From Sparassis latifolia (lineage: Eukaryota; Basidiomycota; Agaricomycetes; Polyporales; Sparassidaceae), in the NCBI GenBank assembly GCA_018466975.1, contig CM031555.1, positions 3,100,001 through 3,164,000 on the forward strand: DNA of 64,000 bases, given 5' to 3'. This document shows positions 44,230 to 55,834 of this stretch, piece after piece. The stretch's first letter is position 1; the number at the start of each line of letters is the position of its first letter. A program made the position numbers and the translations under genes. Below the pieces are notes generated by a model. It was given only the letters and a program-made list of their open reading frames with translations, ran no database searches and was not told where the DNA came from.

Positions 44230-45075
44230 ATGCTGCCTGCGGCCGGCTCACCCCCACGAATCAATTTCAACCTGCACCGAGTACTGCAGGGAACGTTTGC
44301 GAAACGAGACTTACCCTCCACTGCACCGGGACCTGTTGTAGTGAGTTGTCTATACTTTATTTCGTCAGGGAGCTAGGCTTTCTCATCGGCGGTGTTATGT
44401 GTTTAGACACCCCAGCCCAACACTGAGTTGCAAATACCCGAGATCGGGGGCTCCTCTGCAGGTTTCATCGCGCTTGTGGTCGTTCTAGCCGCCGTATTCC
44501 TCATCTGCTGTATCGGTGTCTTTTTCCTTCTGCGTAACCACAGTCCCACCTCTTATGAACGCCGGTTGCGGCAGGCGGAAGCGCGCCAACGTGGATCGAG
44601 CCTGTATAAGGCTCCCCTAGGTCCACCTGGCATGCGAGCCCGGTTTGCGAGGTGGTTTGGTAGCAAGAAGGGTGCGGGATGGGTGAGAGCGGCCGATGAC
44701 GAGGAGTGGGATGCGGCGGACGAGCGTTTCGCATCAGGTCGCAGACAAGACCTGAGAGAAAGGAAGGACACCGTGTTTGAAGCCCCTTACATTGCCGAAG
44801 ACATGAGCGCAGAGTCCGTTGAGCTCTCTGCTGCTCCTCAGGCCTTCCGCGACGAACATTTTACGCCCTCGGCTCTCTCGATCTCCATGCCGGAGCCGAC
44901 TTATGTCGATCCTTTCTCCTCGCCGCCGACAACCGTGGAGGATGCCAAATTGGAGGTAAGGGTGACACCTCAGGTTGATGCGCAGTTTTCCGTACCATCT
45001 AGCTCATTGCCTGCGAGCGTCGGATCGGTGCGCAAGTTCGGAAGTGGGACGAAATTCAAGGAGAGCTTGGATTGA
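44230..45075 (+). CDS. Single-pass membrane protein of unknown function
   Basis: Exon 1 (44230-44340) and exon 2 (from 44428) join in phase 0: PSTAPGPVV / LQIPEIGGSSAGFIALVVV. A single strong transmembrane helix (IALVVVLAAVFLICCIGVFFLL, seen around residues 50-71) separates a short N-terminal segment from a 190-residue cytosolic tail, charged at first (YERRLRQAEARQRG, RARFARWFGSKKGAGWVRAADDEEWDAADE) and Ser/Thr/Pro-rich later. ICC within the helix may be a palmitoylation site (inference). I do not recognise the family. Exon 2 has no ATG of its own, which is why exon 1 was sought; the ATG at 44230 is the best in-frame candidate. Confidence 0.7.
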
Positions 45076-46512
45076 CCTTAACATGTACTGTTTTATTCTT
45101 TGATTGTTTTCGTGATTAGCTCTCGGTGGTTGGAACTTCGGACTAAGGATCTTTGTATCGTATGCCCTTCGATTGTTGTACACAGACATGCCATCGTTGT
45201 AGCACGTCATCACTGTAGGCTATCAGCTATGTCAAGTTTCGTCACATCCTCGCTGATCTTTTGTGATGGAATATCTGCGTGCAAGTCAATCAAAATCGCT
45301 ACTGCAAATAATATTGTGTTTTTCAATGCATGGCGTGAGATATATCCCGGCAAAACTCCGGAAGTACCATCTTCTCACTAGGTTCATCACGAAGAAGCCT
45401 GCCTGCGCACGAAGATGTCAATTCTCTCTACAATTCTGGGTGGACTGCCTTTGAAGATACTGACGAACAACTGTCGGGCCGGCTAATCCGAAAGCTCCCA
45501 CTTACCTGCCCATGGTTTACCGAGGACTGATGTTCACGGTTCAGTGGCCAACCCTTCGGAGGCTTTATCGGTCAGTGATTGCACTTCCAGGTTTGCCGCG
45601 CCGTTGACTCATCCACAGCCTTCTATTCTGGTTTCCATGGATGGGCACTTCTACTCTGGCATGCGGCGACGTTTGCACCTCTTCTCAGGACCCTGGATAA
45701 TCCCTCCAAAGGTCATCGCCAAATCCGGACACATGTTTTTGCGAAAATCGACGTAATGCCATCGCCATGTCCGGACAGATTGACCCAGCCGTCGCCATGC
45801 GTGGGAGAGGGAATGGCCGGGAAATGGCCCCAAATTACCTAAAATCAAAGGCACCTATCGCCCAGTTGTCGCACTTTTCGACTCCCCGGATCCTTCGGTG
45901 TGTCTGAATCCTGCACGACAAGTTCCGACTCTGCTTGCAAAGTCTCAAGATCTCAAGTTTGACTCTGTGCGGTGGCAAATTTCGCAAGCAAGGTCTCTGC
46001 CGCGAGGAAGAGGCGTTTCCCACGTTTTGGATAGTCCGGACAGAAAACTCCAAAATCCGGGGGTTTTGGCGACGATGTTTTGGGTATTATCGAGGGTCCT
46101 CTCTTCTCGCAGTATTCGCTGGGACATTCGTCCGAGATAACTAAGCACTGATGGATAAGGTCCTGGTGCTCAAGTGTCACAATCTTCACGCACGCATTGG
46201 CGAGAAGGTAGGATTGGCACATGCTTGAGGAAGGCCGCCAATTGTGAGCAGCGGCCCAGGCGCAAAAAGACTGTTCCCAACTTACGTGCAGAGCATTGCC
46301 GACTGGCCACGGCCACCTTGCTCAGTGCATTACCAAAATGCACCGACTTCCTGCGGAACGACCCATCCGAAAGGCGGCTCCGTTAGATGGCGCGCCGACA
46401 GACTCGGACTGCTGCTGTTATCAGATCGTAGTAAGCACCGTATTATTTATAGTGGCGGACAAAGGATGGAAAAATCGTCCAAAGACCCTTCCAACCTTTC
46501 CCATCCGCTACA
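45076..46512. other. Intergenic region, membrane protein / alcohol dehydrogenase
   Basis: 1.4 kb. Small frames only. A weak inverted similarity (ccggaca, gccaaa, gataat strings) links 45697-45770 and 46000-46095, possibly an eroded insertion. Confidence 0.4.
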
Positions 46513-47765
46513 ATGTCTGCCGTCGAGTTCAAGGGCTATGGGTTGACCGGTGAGCGAGCCAAACCTCCTGTGCAACAAACTTTAAATTCTCATCGCTCTT
46601 CTCGCTCACATCGGCAGACCCGAAGAAATGGAGCGATCTCAAAGTCGTTGAGTTCAAGCCCAAAACCTTCCTAGAGGACGACGTCGAGCTCCGGATTACC
46701 CACTGCGGCGTCTGCGGTTCAGACGTCCACACACTGTCGCAGGGTTGGGGTGAGACCACCAACCTGCCTTTGATCGTCGGCCACGAGATCACTGGCATTG
46801 TTACCCGGGTGGGCTCCAACGTCACTGAGTTCAAGCCTGGTGATCGCGTTGGTGTTGGTGCTCAAATCGGCAGCTGCATGAAATGCAATCGGTGCAAGCA
46901 TGACCAGGAGAACTACTGTCGTGATCTCATTGACACTTACGTGCGTCCATGAGCTGCTTTTTTGTGACATTTTGTTGATGTTCCTCTTAGAACGCTGTCT
47001 ACCCCGATGGAGTTGCTGCGCAGGGTGGCTACTCGACAGCAATCCGTGCCCACCAGCAGTTCGTCTTCGCGATCCCTGACGCCCTCGAGTCTCGCCATGC
47101 TGCGTCAATGTTGTGCGCAGGCCTTACCGTGTTTGCGCCGCTGAAGCTAAACGGTGCTGGCCCTGGCAAAAAGGTCGGTATCGTCGGTATTGGTGGCCTC
47201 GGACATTACGGCATTCTATTCGCGAAGGCACTGGGTGCGGAAGTTTATGCGTTCACCACAGCCCGAGCAAAATAGAAGATGCGAAAAAGATGGGCGCTGA
47301 CCATGTCATCGATACTGGGGCTAGTGTATGTTTTCTCGTCTCTTATGCATGAGGCATATCTCACGCCGTCGCGGTGACTACAGGACTTTCACGAGCCCCT
47401 TTATGGCGAACTCGACCTCATCGTCACCACACTCGACAACTTCAGCCCTGACAGGCCGCTACAAACGTACACATCCATGCTTCGCGTATTTGGCAAGCTT
47501 GTCAACGTCGGCGTTCCGGACGCAGACAACTTGCTTCCCCATGCACGCCATGAGCCTCTGCTTCAACGGCGCGTTCTTCAGCGGCTCGCACCTCGGCTCG
47601 AAAGTCGACTGCAATGACATGCTCAAGCTCGCGGCGGAGAAGGGGGTGAAGCCCTGGATTCAGGAGCTACCTATGAGTCAGGCGAAGACGGCAGTCGAGA
47701 ACGTCAAGAAGGGCAATGTGCGCTACCGGTATGTGCTGTCGCAGGATATCAATCCTGTCATTTGA
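46513..47765 (+). pseudogene. Zinc-dependent (cinnamyl-type) alcohol dehydrogenase, frameshifted
   Basis: NADP(H)-dependent medium-chain dehydrogenase of the CAD/ADH6 type. Seen: catalytic zinc site CGVCGSDVH and GHEITG; structural zinc loop (CMKCNRCKHDQENYC); Rossmann GIGGLGHYG; C-terminal GSHLGSK, AAEKGVKPWIQELPMSQAK and KGNVRYRYVL. Introns at 46550 (phase 1), about 46940, and about 47331 (gtatgt donor). Two one-base shifts break it. One, near 47255-47261, leads to a TAG at 47273. The other, in the CCCC run near 47537-47540, restores the last frame. They act in opposite directions (one base short, one base extra). Conservation on both sides is excellent, so assembly error is a real alternative to pseudogenisation. 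Confidence 0.8.
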
Positions 47766-47935
47766 GGGGATGGGTCGTTCAATTTGTGGAGCTCCTGCTT
47801 CGTGGGGGACAGTCTTAGGCCGCACTTAGACGCAGAATTTGTGTATAGATATACCTCGTAGACTGCGGTGTAGAGATAGATATTATCAAACATACTTTGA
47901 AGTTTGTACCCACTGGTCTGTAACAGACTCTACTA

Positions 47936-48125
47936 CATCAGCAAAAGTCAACTTTTGGTTACCTCCATTTAGCTCCCTTATCTCCTTAATTAAGGAGGTC
48001 TCTGTTCTTATTTGGGCAATTAAAGCCAATAAGGGTGAATAATGGAGGAATAAGAGAAGGGATCTCCTTATTTTTCCTTAATCAAGGGAATAACACCGGT
48101 AAGCAAAAGTTGACTTTTGCTGATG
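47936..48125. mobile_element. 190-bp MITE with TIRs and TA target duplication
   Basis: Ends catcagcaaaagtcaacttt and aaagttgacttttgctgatg are inverted copies over about 28 nt with one mismatch. TA lies on both sides (47934-47935, 48126-48127). The TIR itself is nearly self-complementary (CAAAAGT/ACTTTTG). The interior is AT-rich with a second palindrome, ctccttaattaaggag. No coding capacity. Confidence 0.9.
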
Positions 48126-48260
48126 TACGTGTCGTGACTCGGAAGTCGGTCCGGGTGACCGAGAGTACCTTGGGCGCCTGATCACGTCCCGCCATAACAA
48201 GCTCACGTTGCGAGGAGATTCCGAACTTCACTCAGGCTGTAACCAAGAATCATTCAGATC
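48126..48260. promoter_or_regulatory. RPA34 upstream region
   Basis: Short interval between the MITE and the RPA34 ATG (135 bp), so the MITE lies inside or next to the RPA34 promoter. No TATA box noted. Confidence 0.4.
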
Positions 48261-49205
48261 ATGAGTAACTTAGAGTCTTCTCTAGAGCCCGAGGTTGTCG
48301 TCAAAAGCACCAAGAAATCATCCAAGGACAAGGCTAAAAAAACGAGCAAACACTCCAAGGTCGACGCCGGAAAGAACGAGGGAACCGACCCAGACTGGGC
48401 ATTCAAGCCTCCCAAGGGTGCAGTCCTCATGAATCACGGTGTGGATTCTGGAGAGTTTGACTGGGATGCGATTAATGATGATGATAATGTCGAATTGTGG
48501 CTGATTCGGGTGCCGGACGGGGTATGCGTGCTCTTGGACTGCTACTCATTACGTGCTAAAGGCATCACAGATGAAGCCGAAGTACCTGCAGGACATTAAG
48601 CTTGATGTGCCGTCATCCTCAAAGACTACGCGGATAGGCAGTATCGACAGGAAACACACATCATACGACGTATGGTCCCTTGGGGACGACGAGATTGAGG
48701 GCATTGGTGGGGAGGAACTGAAAGAATTTTCATGCCTCTTGCCCAGGCCAAGGAAAGGTGGGAAGCTCTATCAAGGTGAACATCACTTAGTTGCCTCCTC
48801 GTTCACCTTCCTGAAGTAGAGTTAACAGCCCCGAAGCCCGTTACACGCCGTCTCATCGTTTCCGCAAAGCCAGCTCTACCAACGCCCGATCCTTCTTCAG
48901 ACTCGAATACATCTTCGTCTGTGTACAAAAACCCTCCACGACCGCGCTATCCCAAAGCGATATTAAAGCATCGTTTCATGCCGCTCGGTTCGCTCGCTCG
49001 GAATGCAGATTCTCCGGAGGCCATGGATGTTGACCAGGTGGAGCAGATACTAGGAGAAGAACCGGCGGACGAGGATATTCCTGTCAAGCCGAGCAAGCCC
49101 AAAAAGGCTGCTCACACAGAGAAGGTGGAAGGGACGACGAAGAAACGAAAAGGCAACGGAGACAGTCCCAAAAAATCCAAGAAGACAAAGACAGCTGTGG
49201 AGTAG
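48261..49205 (+). CDS. RPA34: RNA polymerase I subunit RPA34 (A34.5-like)
   Basis: Subunit of nucleolar RNA polymerase I that pairs with A49 in the TFIIF-like module for rRNA synthesis. Three exons; introns at about 48522-48571 and about 48775-48829 join in frame. Seen: lysine-rich start (KSTKKSSKDKAKKTSKHS), FDWDAINDDDNVELWLIRVPDGV, KYLQDIKLDVP, SYDVWSLGDDE and LKEFSCLLPRPRKGGKLYQ, then PRPRYPKAILKHRFMPLGS and a basic tail (KKRKGNGDSPKKSKKTKT). The ELWLIRVP strand, the RHRFMPLGS-like motif and the basic tail together fit the A34.5 family. Low conservation is normal for it. Confidence 0.82.
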
Positions 49206-49931
49206 GTACTATTCGTAGTGCTCTGTCGCTGTTGCTGCAGTCCAGAGATGATCATATAGTTCTGCCTAGTTTGTGCAGTAGATCTCTTCATGAGTATATC
49301 AATCAACTTGAATTTCACCTGTGTGGTCTACACGTTGAGTTTGAGCCGCACGCGCGCGCTAAATGCGCAACATACGTCGATATATATGATATGCGAGGCA
49401 CTGGTAAGTACTCGTGGTATATAACACTTGATTGTTCTAATGTCGGCCTATACGGTATCAAACTGGCACGCTTCTGAGCCTCTGACTCTGCACAGTTTAG
49501 AAATTCGGGAATCGACCAAAACAGATTGATCGTGTGCCAAGCGCCTCAAACCGAGGTCCTGTGCCTCCAGTATGTGTACCAAGTGGCGTTGCAAACTCGC
49601 TGAATAGCCAACGTCAAGCTGCTGCATCGAGGACTGAGTGTTTCTTTGAATATTCAATCTGGTGGCTCGGGCCGGAAAGCCTGGAACGTGACAAACACTT
49701 GTGACACAATGTAACAATATCTGGACAAAGAATTCGTGGGAAAAACCAGGAATCGGCGTTGCGGCAATAAGCGCCCATCTGTACATCGTTCGCGACGTTC
49801 TCCACACTCCGAATCTCGTCCAGCGCACCGAGTAGGCCGCCACTGGCTTCGTCTGGCTCGCTGCGACTGGTGATACCGCTTGCGCTCGTGGTCCGCGGCA
49901 GACTTTGTCCGGATTCGCCCGTGTTTGGACC
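49206..49931. other. Intergenic region, RPA34 / ADA3
   Basis: 726 bp. A long antisense frame overlapping the ADA3 start lacks motifs and is taken as a shadow. Confidence 0.4.
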
Positions 49932-52317
49932 ATGTCGTCCATCGTGTCTCCGTACGACCCTCCACCGACCATCCACTCGGTCCTCTTCAAGTCACCTCCA
50001 GAAACGGTTCCACCCACCGATGAACTCGAGGCACTGCATACTGAGCTTACTCTCCTCAAGCAGAGGACACTTGAGAGGGCGAGGAAGGCTGGGGAGGACC
50101 TGAAGACCATTGAAGAGTCTATGAGGCGCCTGAAAGAGAGAGAGAAGGGAAAGGCGAAAGCAGTCGAGAAAGTGAAGCGAGAGCGAGGCTGTGCGTATCT
50201 GCTATACTTAACGAAATATTATTGTGCTGAATGTTTCGGGTTTGAACCGTTCATTCTACCTTTGCGCCATTCCGCCGATTCTTGGTATCCTGCACGCTGT
50301 TCGCGGGTTTGCGCGTGGTGCTCTGGTCCCACACCTACCTATACATTGATTGGACACTCTTTTCCATGTTTGCCACCCGGCTTGCTATGCCATTTGGACG
50401 TTCCGTGGCCACTTGGACCTTTGAACGACCTGTCCCTTGAACCTGTCTGCAGTCACACCTCTTCCTAATGGCGACGAGGCGAGACTCTCCGCACAACCCC
50501 AAGCTCCTCCGTCACGATCTAGGCTGCCTTCTGTACCCGTTACCCCGATATCACAGAGCACCACTCCCTCGCTCGATTCCCGGAAGTTGTGAGTATCATC
50601 CTCCATCTACACGCTCCCCTAGAAGTGCTCATGCATTATCTAGAATGCCAGATGACCTAAAGAAGCAGAAGAAGAAGAAGCGCAAACGCGATGAGCTTAG
50701 CGATGCAGAACTAGGTCAGCATGTTATCGCCAAACCTATAGTTCTACTGCTCACAGCCATATCGCCACACAGAACCGCAGAAAATGCGAAAACCGTCACC
50801 ATTGCCTCCACACACGCACCCACATCCTCCACCATATCCACACCCACCACCACCGAAAACATCGAAGGCCCAAAATCCACCCCCACATCAGTCAAGCAAA
50901 GTAGGTGTATTATGCGTGGCGTGCAGATTGAGTCTGAACATCCTGTCTGGCAGCCCCCCGCTGGACCAGATTTTGCCGTGCCTGCTCCAATGTCACTTCT
51001 CCCCCCCCGTCCGCCGGTGGCACCTCCACCAATACCGGGGCCCAGCAAGCCCACAGATGTCATGGAAGACTTCAGCAAGTCCAAACAGCCCTCGCAAGTG
51101 CTCGTGAGCACGTTCTACACCAGCATCGAGCCCTGGATTCGCGGGATCAAGGAGGAAGATATCGGCTTCCTCGAGTTCAATGGCGACGAGATGGAGCCGT
51201 TCGTGATGCCGAAGCTCGGTCGACATTATTCGGAAGTATGGGAGGAAGAAGATATTAAACAGTATGGTGGCCCTCTTCCTGGCACAGCTGCGACACGCCC
51301 TGTATCTAACGCTGCCTCGTCATCGACGCTGCCACGGTGGGAACCATCAACGCTGATGGAGACAGATCTGCTCACGGAGGAGAGGTCACACGGGCCTTTG
51401 ACGGAGCGGGTCGTCAGCGCCCTTATACCGATGCAGAATGCGACCGAGTGGAAGGGCGTCAAGGCAGCAGAGGAGGCCATGGAAGGTCGGCCAGGGACAA
51501 ACGGCGCCGCTGCTGCCGCCGCCCGAGACAAACTCAACGTAGCGGACTTGGAGGACCGTGTCAAGAACGTATTGCGATTTCACGGCTTAATCAACGAAGT
51601 CGTAAGTCTCTTTTGACCGCTAGTTGCACCGGTATTTCTCACTTAGTTATTATTCGCGTACAGCCCGATTTCGCCGAAGCGGTGGATGATCCCATTGCCA
51701 CGGCTCTTAGACATGCTCAACGCGAATTGCGGACAGTTTTTGCCACTAACAAGGCGCGGAAGGCTCGTTTAGTAGACATTGGGCGAGATCGCCTGGGCTA
51801 CCAGGAATACCTCGAGCTTCGCGATTCTCTCGACAAGAATATAACGACTTTCTATACCAAACTGCAGAGGAAAGACGGCCCCAAAGCGAACAAGAAGAAG
51901 AAGAAGCCTGGCGAGCCCAATGGCGCGGTCAATGGCGCCACCGGTGGCGTTGCCTCGTTGCCTCCGTGTCCTGCTGCGATCGGCTTGGGGCCGGACGAAG
52001 AGAACCACTTGGTCGTACCAGAACAGCTGAAGCGACTGGTGCAGACGCGGCGGCAGTGGGTCGATACTATCGGCGGGGTGTTCGATGAGAAGCAACGGGA
52101 CAGTCCTGGGCGCATCTGGAGTCTGCCGAAGACCAGCATCTACGAGGGGATCGAGGAAGAGATCGGGGAGCTGTTGGAGCGCCCACCTGCCTCTGCGTCT
52201 TCTTCCGGCTCGGGTTTAACCCTGCGATTGGGCCCAACCCTCCCGGTGAGCGACCCAGATTCACGGCTTAACAAGGGGAAAGCGAGAGCACGGGGGGACG
52301 ACATGGAGCTCGGCTGA
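49932..52317 (+). CDS. NGG1: SAGA/ADA complex subunit ADA3 (NGG1)
   Basis: Scaffold subunit of the histone acetyltransferase modules of SAGA and ADA. Seen: MSSIVSPYDPPPTIHSVLFKS; a coiled coil (ELEALHTELTLLKQRTLERARKAGEDL); a basic stretch (KKQKKKKRKRDEL); a proline-rich linker; then the conserved ADA3 C-terminal half (VLVSTFYTSIEPWIRGIKEEDIGFLE, PKLGRHYSEVWEEEDI, RVVSALIPMQNA, LEDRVKNVLRFHGLI, ALRHAQRELRTVFATNKARKARL, QEYLELRDSLDKNI, LVQTRRQWVDTIGG). At least five introns. The junction near 50194 has no clean GT donor in the needed phase, so that exon end is uncertain; the later joins (TTA/ATG at 50644, AAA/CCC at about 50957) are consistent. Confidence 0.88.
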
Positions 52318-52833
52318 CGGTGGCTCGACGTGTTCGCCTTGTCCGGATACTTATGGTCAACATTTATTCCCTAGTGTTATTAGTTATATTAGTGGAGACC
52401 GCTGATCGATGTTGGGTTGTGCTTTTGCGCAACTCAAGCCTGAGGCCTGAGGCTCGGAATTGACTCGTGCATTGCTGGAGGGAGCGCTAGTGTAGCAGCA
52501 TTTCACGAACTGACGCGTCAAATCGGCATACTTGCGCACTCATAACATATCACTACCCTGCCTTACGTTGTGATATGTCGAAATGCTGTGGTTTGGCGTT
52601 GCTTCCAAGGGCGAGCTGACGAGGATACTCGGCAACTAGCTTGCGCTCGAGACCAATGGTCCTATATCAAACATTCACAGCAATGAGACGCCGAGTCATC
52701 GACGTCGACCCAAAGCAACCCCCCAGCTCCAGCAAGTCTGACTAGAAATTGGCAGCAGGTGGGTCGTCGCTTCTACGCCTATTGTTCCTTTGTCCCGACG
52801 GACCTGACCTTTTGAAAGCTTAACGATTCAGCA
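52318..52833. other. Intergenic region, ADA3 / MCP1-like
   Basis: 516 bp, tandem orientation. Nothing recognised. Confidence 0.4.
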
Positions 52834-53637
52834 ATGTCAGAAGCAGCTCCCAAAGACTCCATATTCACGTTACCGGGCCTGCGACGGTTCTCGCAACCCA
52901 TTCTGACTAGATTGTCGCACGGATCTGCCCCATTCATCAGTACATTCGTTCTCATCCACCTGTCCGCACCTGTGTTGGCCAACCTAGGAGGTTCGTCTCT
53001 CTCTTCCCAGGTCATGGTTCGTTCTTCCGTTCCGACTGCAATCTGTCTCTATCTAACGTAGCATGGGTTACGATAGATACTTGGCAGAGAATACTACCAG
53101 ACTTCGTTCGGCGAGAAGTTTCTGCTCATCCTCCCCTTGCTCGTCCATCCACTTGCTAGCGCAGCTAAGCGCCTCCTTGCGCCTCGACCCGCCCGGCGGC
53201 TCACCAGCATCCTAAGCCTCACGGGCTACACAGCGCTTATGGTCTTGCCCATCCACTACTTCGTGCACCGCAGCTATCCCGCAAACCCTGCCCCGCCCAT
53301 CTACGCGCTTAGCCCCGCGGAACTCGACTATGAGTACGTGAAGTACGCGCTGAGCGAATGGCCGGTGCGCGCCTGGCTCGGCTACGTTACTCTTACCGCC
53401 TGTGTCGCATGGCATGCCGCCGAGGGTGCAAATGTGCTCTGGAATACGTACGTGAGGGGTGCATTGGGTGCATTCAAGGCACGCACTCCGACGGCTCGCG
53501 CAGTCATTGCCGCAACGCTGGTGCTGCCGGTGGTGTCTGGGTTGGCGGTGATGGCGAAGGAACCGGTCATGGCGTTCACATCACAGCTGGCGCGCTTCCA
53601 CGCTAGCTTTACTCAGTGTTTCGTTTATCGCTACTGA
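52834..53637 (+). CDS. MCP1: MCP1-like multi-pass mitochondrial membrane protein
   Basis: Resembles MCP1 (Mdm10-complementing, DUF1691 domain), an outer-membrane protein linked to mitochondrial lipid homeostasis; assignment inferred from layout. Exons 52834-53016 and 53077-53637, 247 residues. About five hydrophobic segments: FISTFVLIHLSAPVLANL; FLLILPLLVHPLASA; LTGYTALMVLPIHYFVHR; WLGYVTLTACVAWHAAEG; AVIAATLVLPVVSGLAVM. Conserved-looking motifs LGREYYQTSFGE and YVKYALSEWPVRAWLGY with histidines in VHPLAS, IHYFVHR and AWHAAEG recur in this family. No signal peptide. Start supported by the soluble MSEAAPKDSIFTLPGLRR leader. Confidence 0.7.
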
Positions 53638-54307
53638 ACAACGTCGCAGACCGCTGTAGAATGGAGCCAGTGGTCGATGAATCTGGACGGTTTTTTTGTT
53701 TGACGCTTCGGGACGATCACACGTCACGATCGAGTTTCCTCAGAAGAACCTGGAGATCTTGAGATTTTGCTGAGAGCAGTACCTGACATGCGACCGCCGA
53801 TTGGTCACAGTGTTAATCTGACCAAAGATTTCTGAAGAGGTGCTGAACGGCCTGGTCACCAGAAAAACACCTCTAATCGACGTAAGACGAGCGGGACGGT
53901 CTACGACTGAAGTTACATTGTTACAGCTCTCGGCGAACCCTGTCAGTCCCAGCAAACTGTATGTCCCCAGGCATTGAGGGTAGCCTACATGTACTACAGT
54001 CACATCTACCTGGTCCTTTAGACACCCGAATGCTCTTAAGCCCAGTGAATACTCTCACTTTGTTCCGCTTTAGACCGGAGTTATAATCCTGGATGCTATG
54101 CACTTGTTCTAACACGATCACACACTTTAAGCTTTATCGACCGTGTTCACCTGGAGGAGCCATCAGCGGCGAAGTTTATTATCAGTGGTTTTACCTTGAA
54201 ACAGTGTGCCATCCCATCAATTCTTCCTTAATAGTTCAAACTGGCTGAAAATTCCCTTTTTAGGTATGTGATGTGACACCCGGCACCGCGAGCTGTCTCA
54301 ACATTTA
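53638..54307. other. Intergenic region left of the 1.05-kb foldback element
   Basis: 670 bp. No gene recognised. Confidence 0.4.
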
Positions 54308-55357
54308 TTGCCATTTGCAGTAAAGTTGGCGGTCGCGCGGATTTCGCGCGTTTCGCGCGGTTTGCACTGTAAATGAAGATGTTCCCATATCTCGACAACT
54401 AGCCACCGGAACCTGCAATATATATATATTTTCTGAATCTCCTAGGTCAGGGCTGTTGAGCCCCGTGGTTTTTACAACGATCCGAGCAGGTTGAGTTGCG
54501 GCTCTCTGAGCTTGCCTCATTTTTTGCGGATGTACCTCTACCTCTGTCAGTATACACCAGAAAAAAATAGCTATTGAATTTCTCACATCCTACTGAGTAC
54601 CTGTAGTGAGCCCAGGTAAAAAATCGTGCACTTGCAAAGCTGAGACCGAGCGCGGCGCTGTCGCTCTCATTGCACATGCCTCTTGGTCTTTCATTTCACC
54701 TGTACCTGGCATTACTGTTCCAGAGGCCTTCGGATGGATGGCGAAAGGCAAAGCACGTTCAGATGATCTTCGAGAAGTTCTGCTACACATGGTCCAAAGG
54801 CTCGACCTTGCCTCAATTCTTGAATACACCGGATGCAAGAGATGACCACTTGAGCACCTGCTCTCTGATTACAAGCACGGGAGATCTGTCACTCATGCAC
54901 GGCTTGGCAGGCAAGCGGTGAGACCAGTTTTCGAGCGGGACATGGACTGTACAGATGCAACTTGGGGACTGGAATGAATTTTCACGTGTGACAAGAGTAC
55001 TTGATGGTGCCGCACTCGGCCTCAGCTTTGCAAGTGCACGATTTTTTACCTGGGCTCACTACAGGTACTCAGTAGGATGTGAGAAATTCAATAGCTATTT
55101 TTTTCTGGTGTATACTGACAGAGGTAGAGGTACATCCGCAAAAAATGAGGCAAGCTCAGAGAGCCGCAACTCAACCTGCTCGGATCGTTGTAAAAACCAC
55201 GGGGCTCAACAGCCCTGACCTAGGAGATTCAGAAAATATATATATGTTGCAGGTTCCGGTGGCTAGTTGTCGAGATATGGGAACATCTTCATTTACAGTG
55301 CAAACCGCGCGAAACGCGCGAAATCCGCGCGACCGCCAACTTTACTGCAAATGGCAA
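54308..55357. mobile_element. Foldback element with about 350-bp terminal inverted repeats
   Basis: The left arm (54308-about 54655) and the right arm (about 55010-55357) are inverted copies with only a few differences, around a 354-bp centre. Tips are ttgccatttgcagtaaag and its complement. TA flanks both ends (54306-54307, 55358-55359). GC-rich gcgcgaaatccgcgcg-like strings lie near the tips. No transposase. The repeated open frame in both arms is a consequence of the inversion, not evidence for a gene. Tips share TTGC with the element at 26730. Confidence 0.92.
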
Positions 55358-55834
55358 TAACTTCACCGCTGCATGAGTCGCGTGTATTGTACTTAGACAT
55401 CAAGAGGCACGTTATTCAGTGTACTTGGGTAGGTTTCTGAAAATTTTTCGAACCGAAGAGCTCAAGATCTTGTGTCTCAAGGACCGGTAGATGGTGGTAG
55501 TGGTAGCAGCCAGGAAATTTAGCAAAAAGAACAGAATCAGCTTTGAGAGAGAGCACTTGAAGGAACATGTATGGACAATCCACAGTGACCAGTGTCCACT
55601 GCACTCTGTTTTCTGTTCACGAAGTACATAGTCATGATAGTTCATCGAACCCCACTGAGACAGTGCCTTGTTACGTAATTCTGGCAGAATTCTGTCTGGT
55701 CGTGGAAGGGACAAGCGAACACATTTCACCATGACTCACCGCGTGTTTCGATACCAGTTCTGTCCACATAAAAGACCCATTACCGACACGGCTTACGTCT
55801 GAAACTATAGAAAATTAACTTAGACCGACTAAAG
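55358..55834. other. Intergenic region upstream of glutamate 5-kinase
   Basis: 477 bp. No gene recognised. Confidence 0.4.

Noticed and set aside
45697..46095. Possible fourth TIR element
   Set aside because: Only scattered short matches (gataat, gccaaa, ccggaca); no clear ends or target duplication.
49448..50110. 220-codon minus-strand open frame over the ADA3 start
   Set aside because: Antisense to well-supported ADA3 exons; no motif, Ser/Val-rich composition typical of shadow frames in GC-rich DNA.
54447..55360. Repeated frames in both arms of the foldback element
   Set aside because: Identical only because the DNA is inverted; no transposase motif such as DDE/D.
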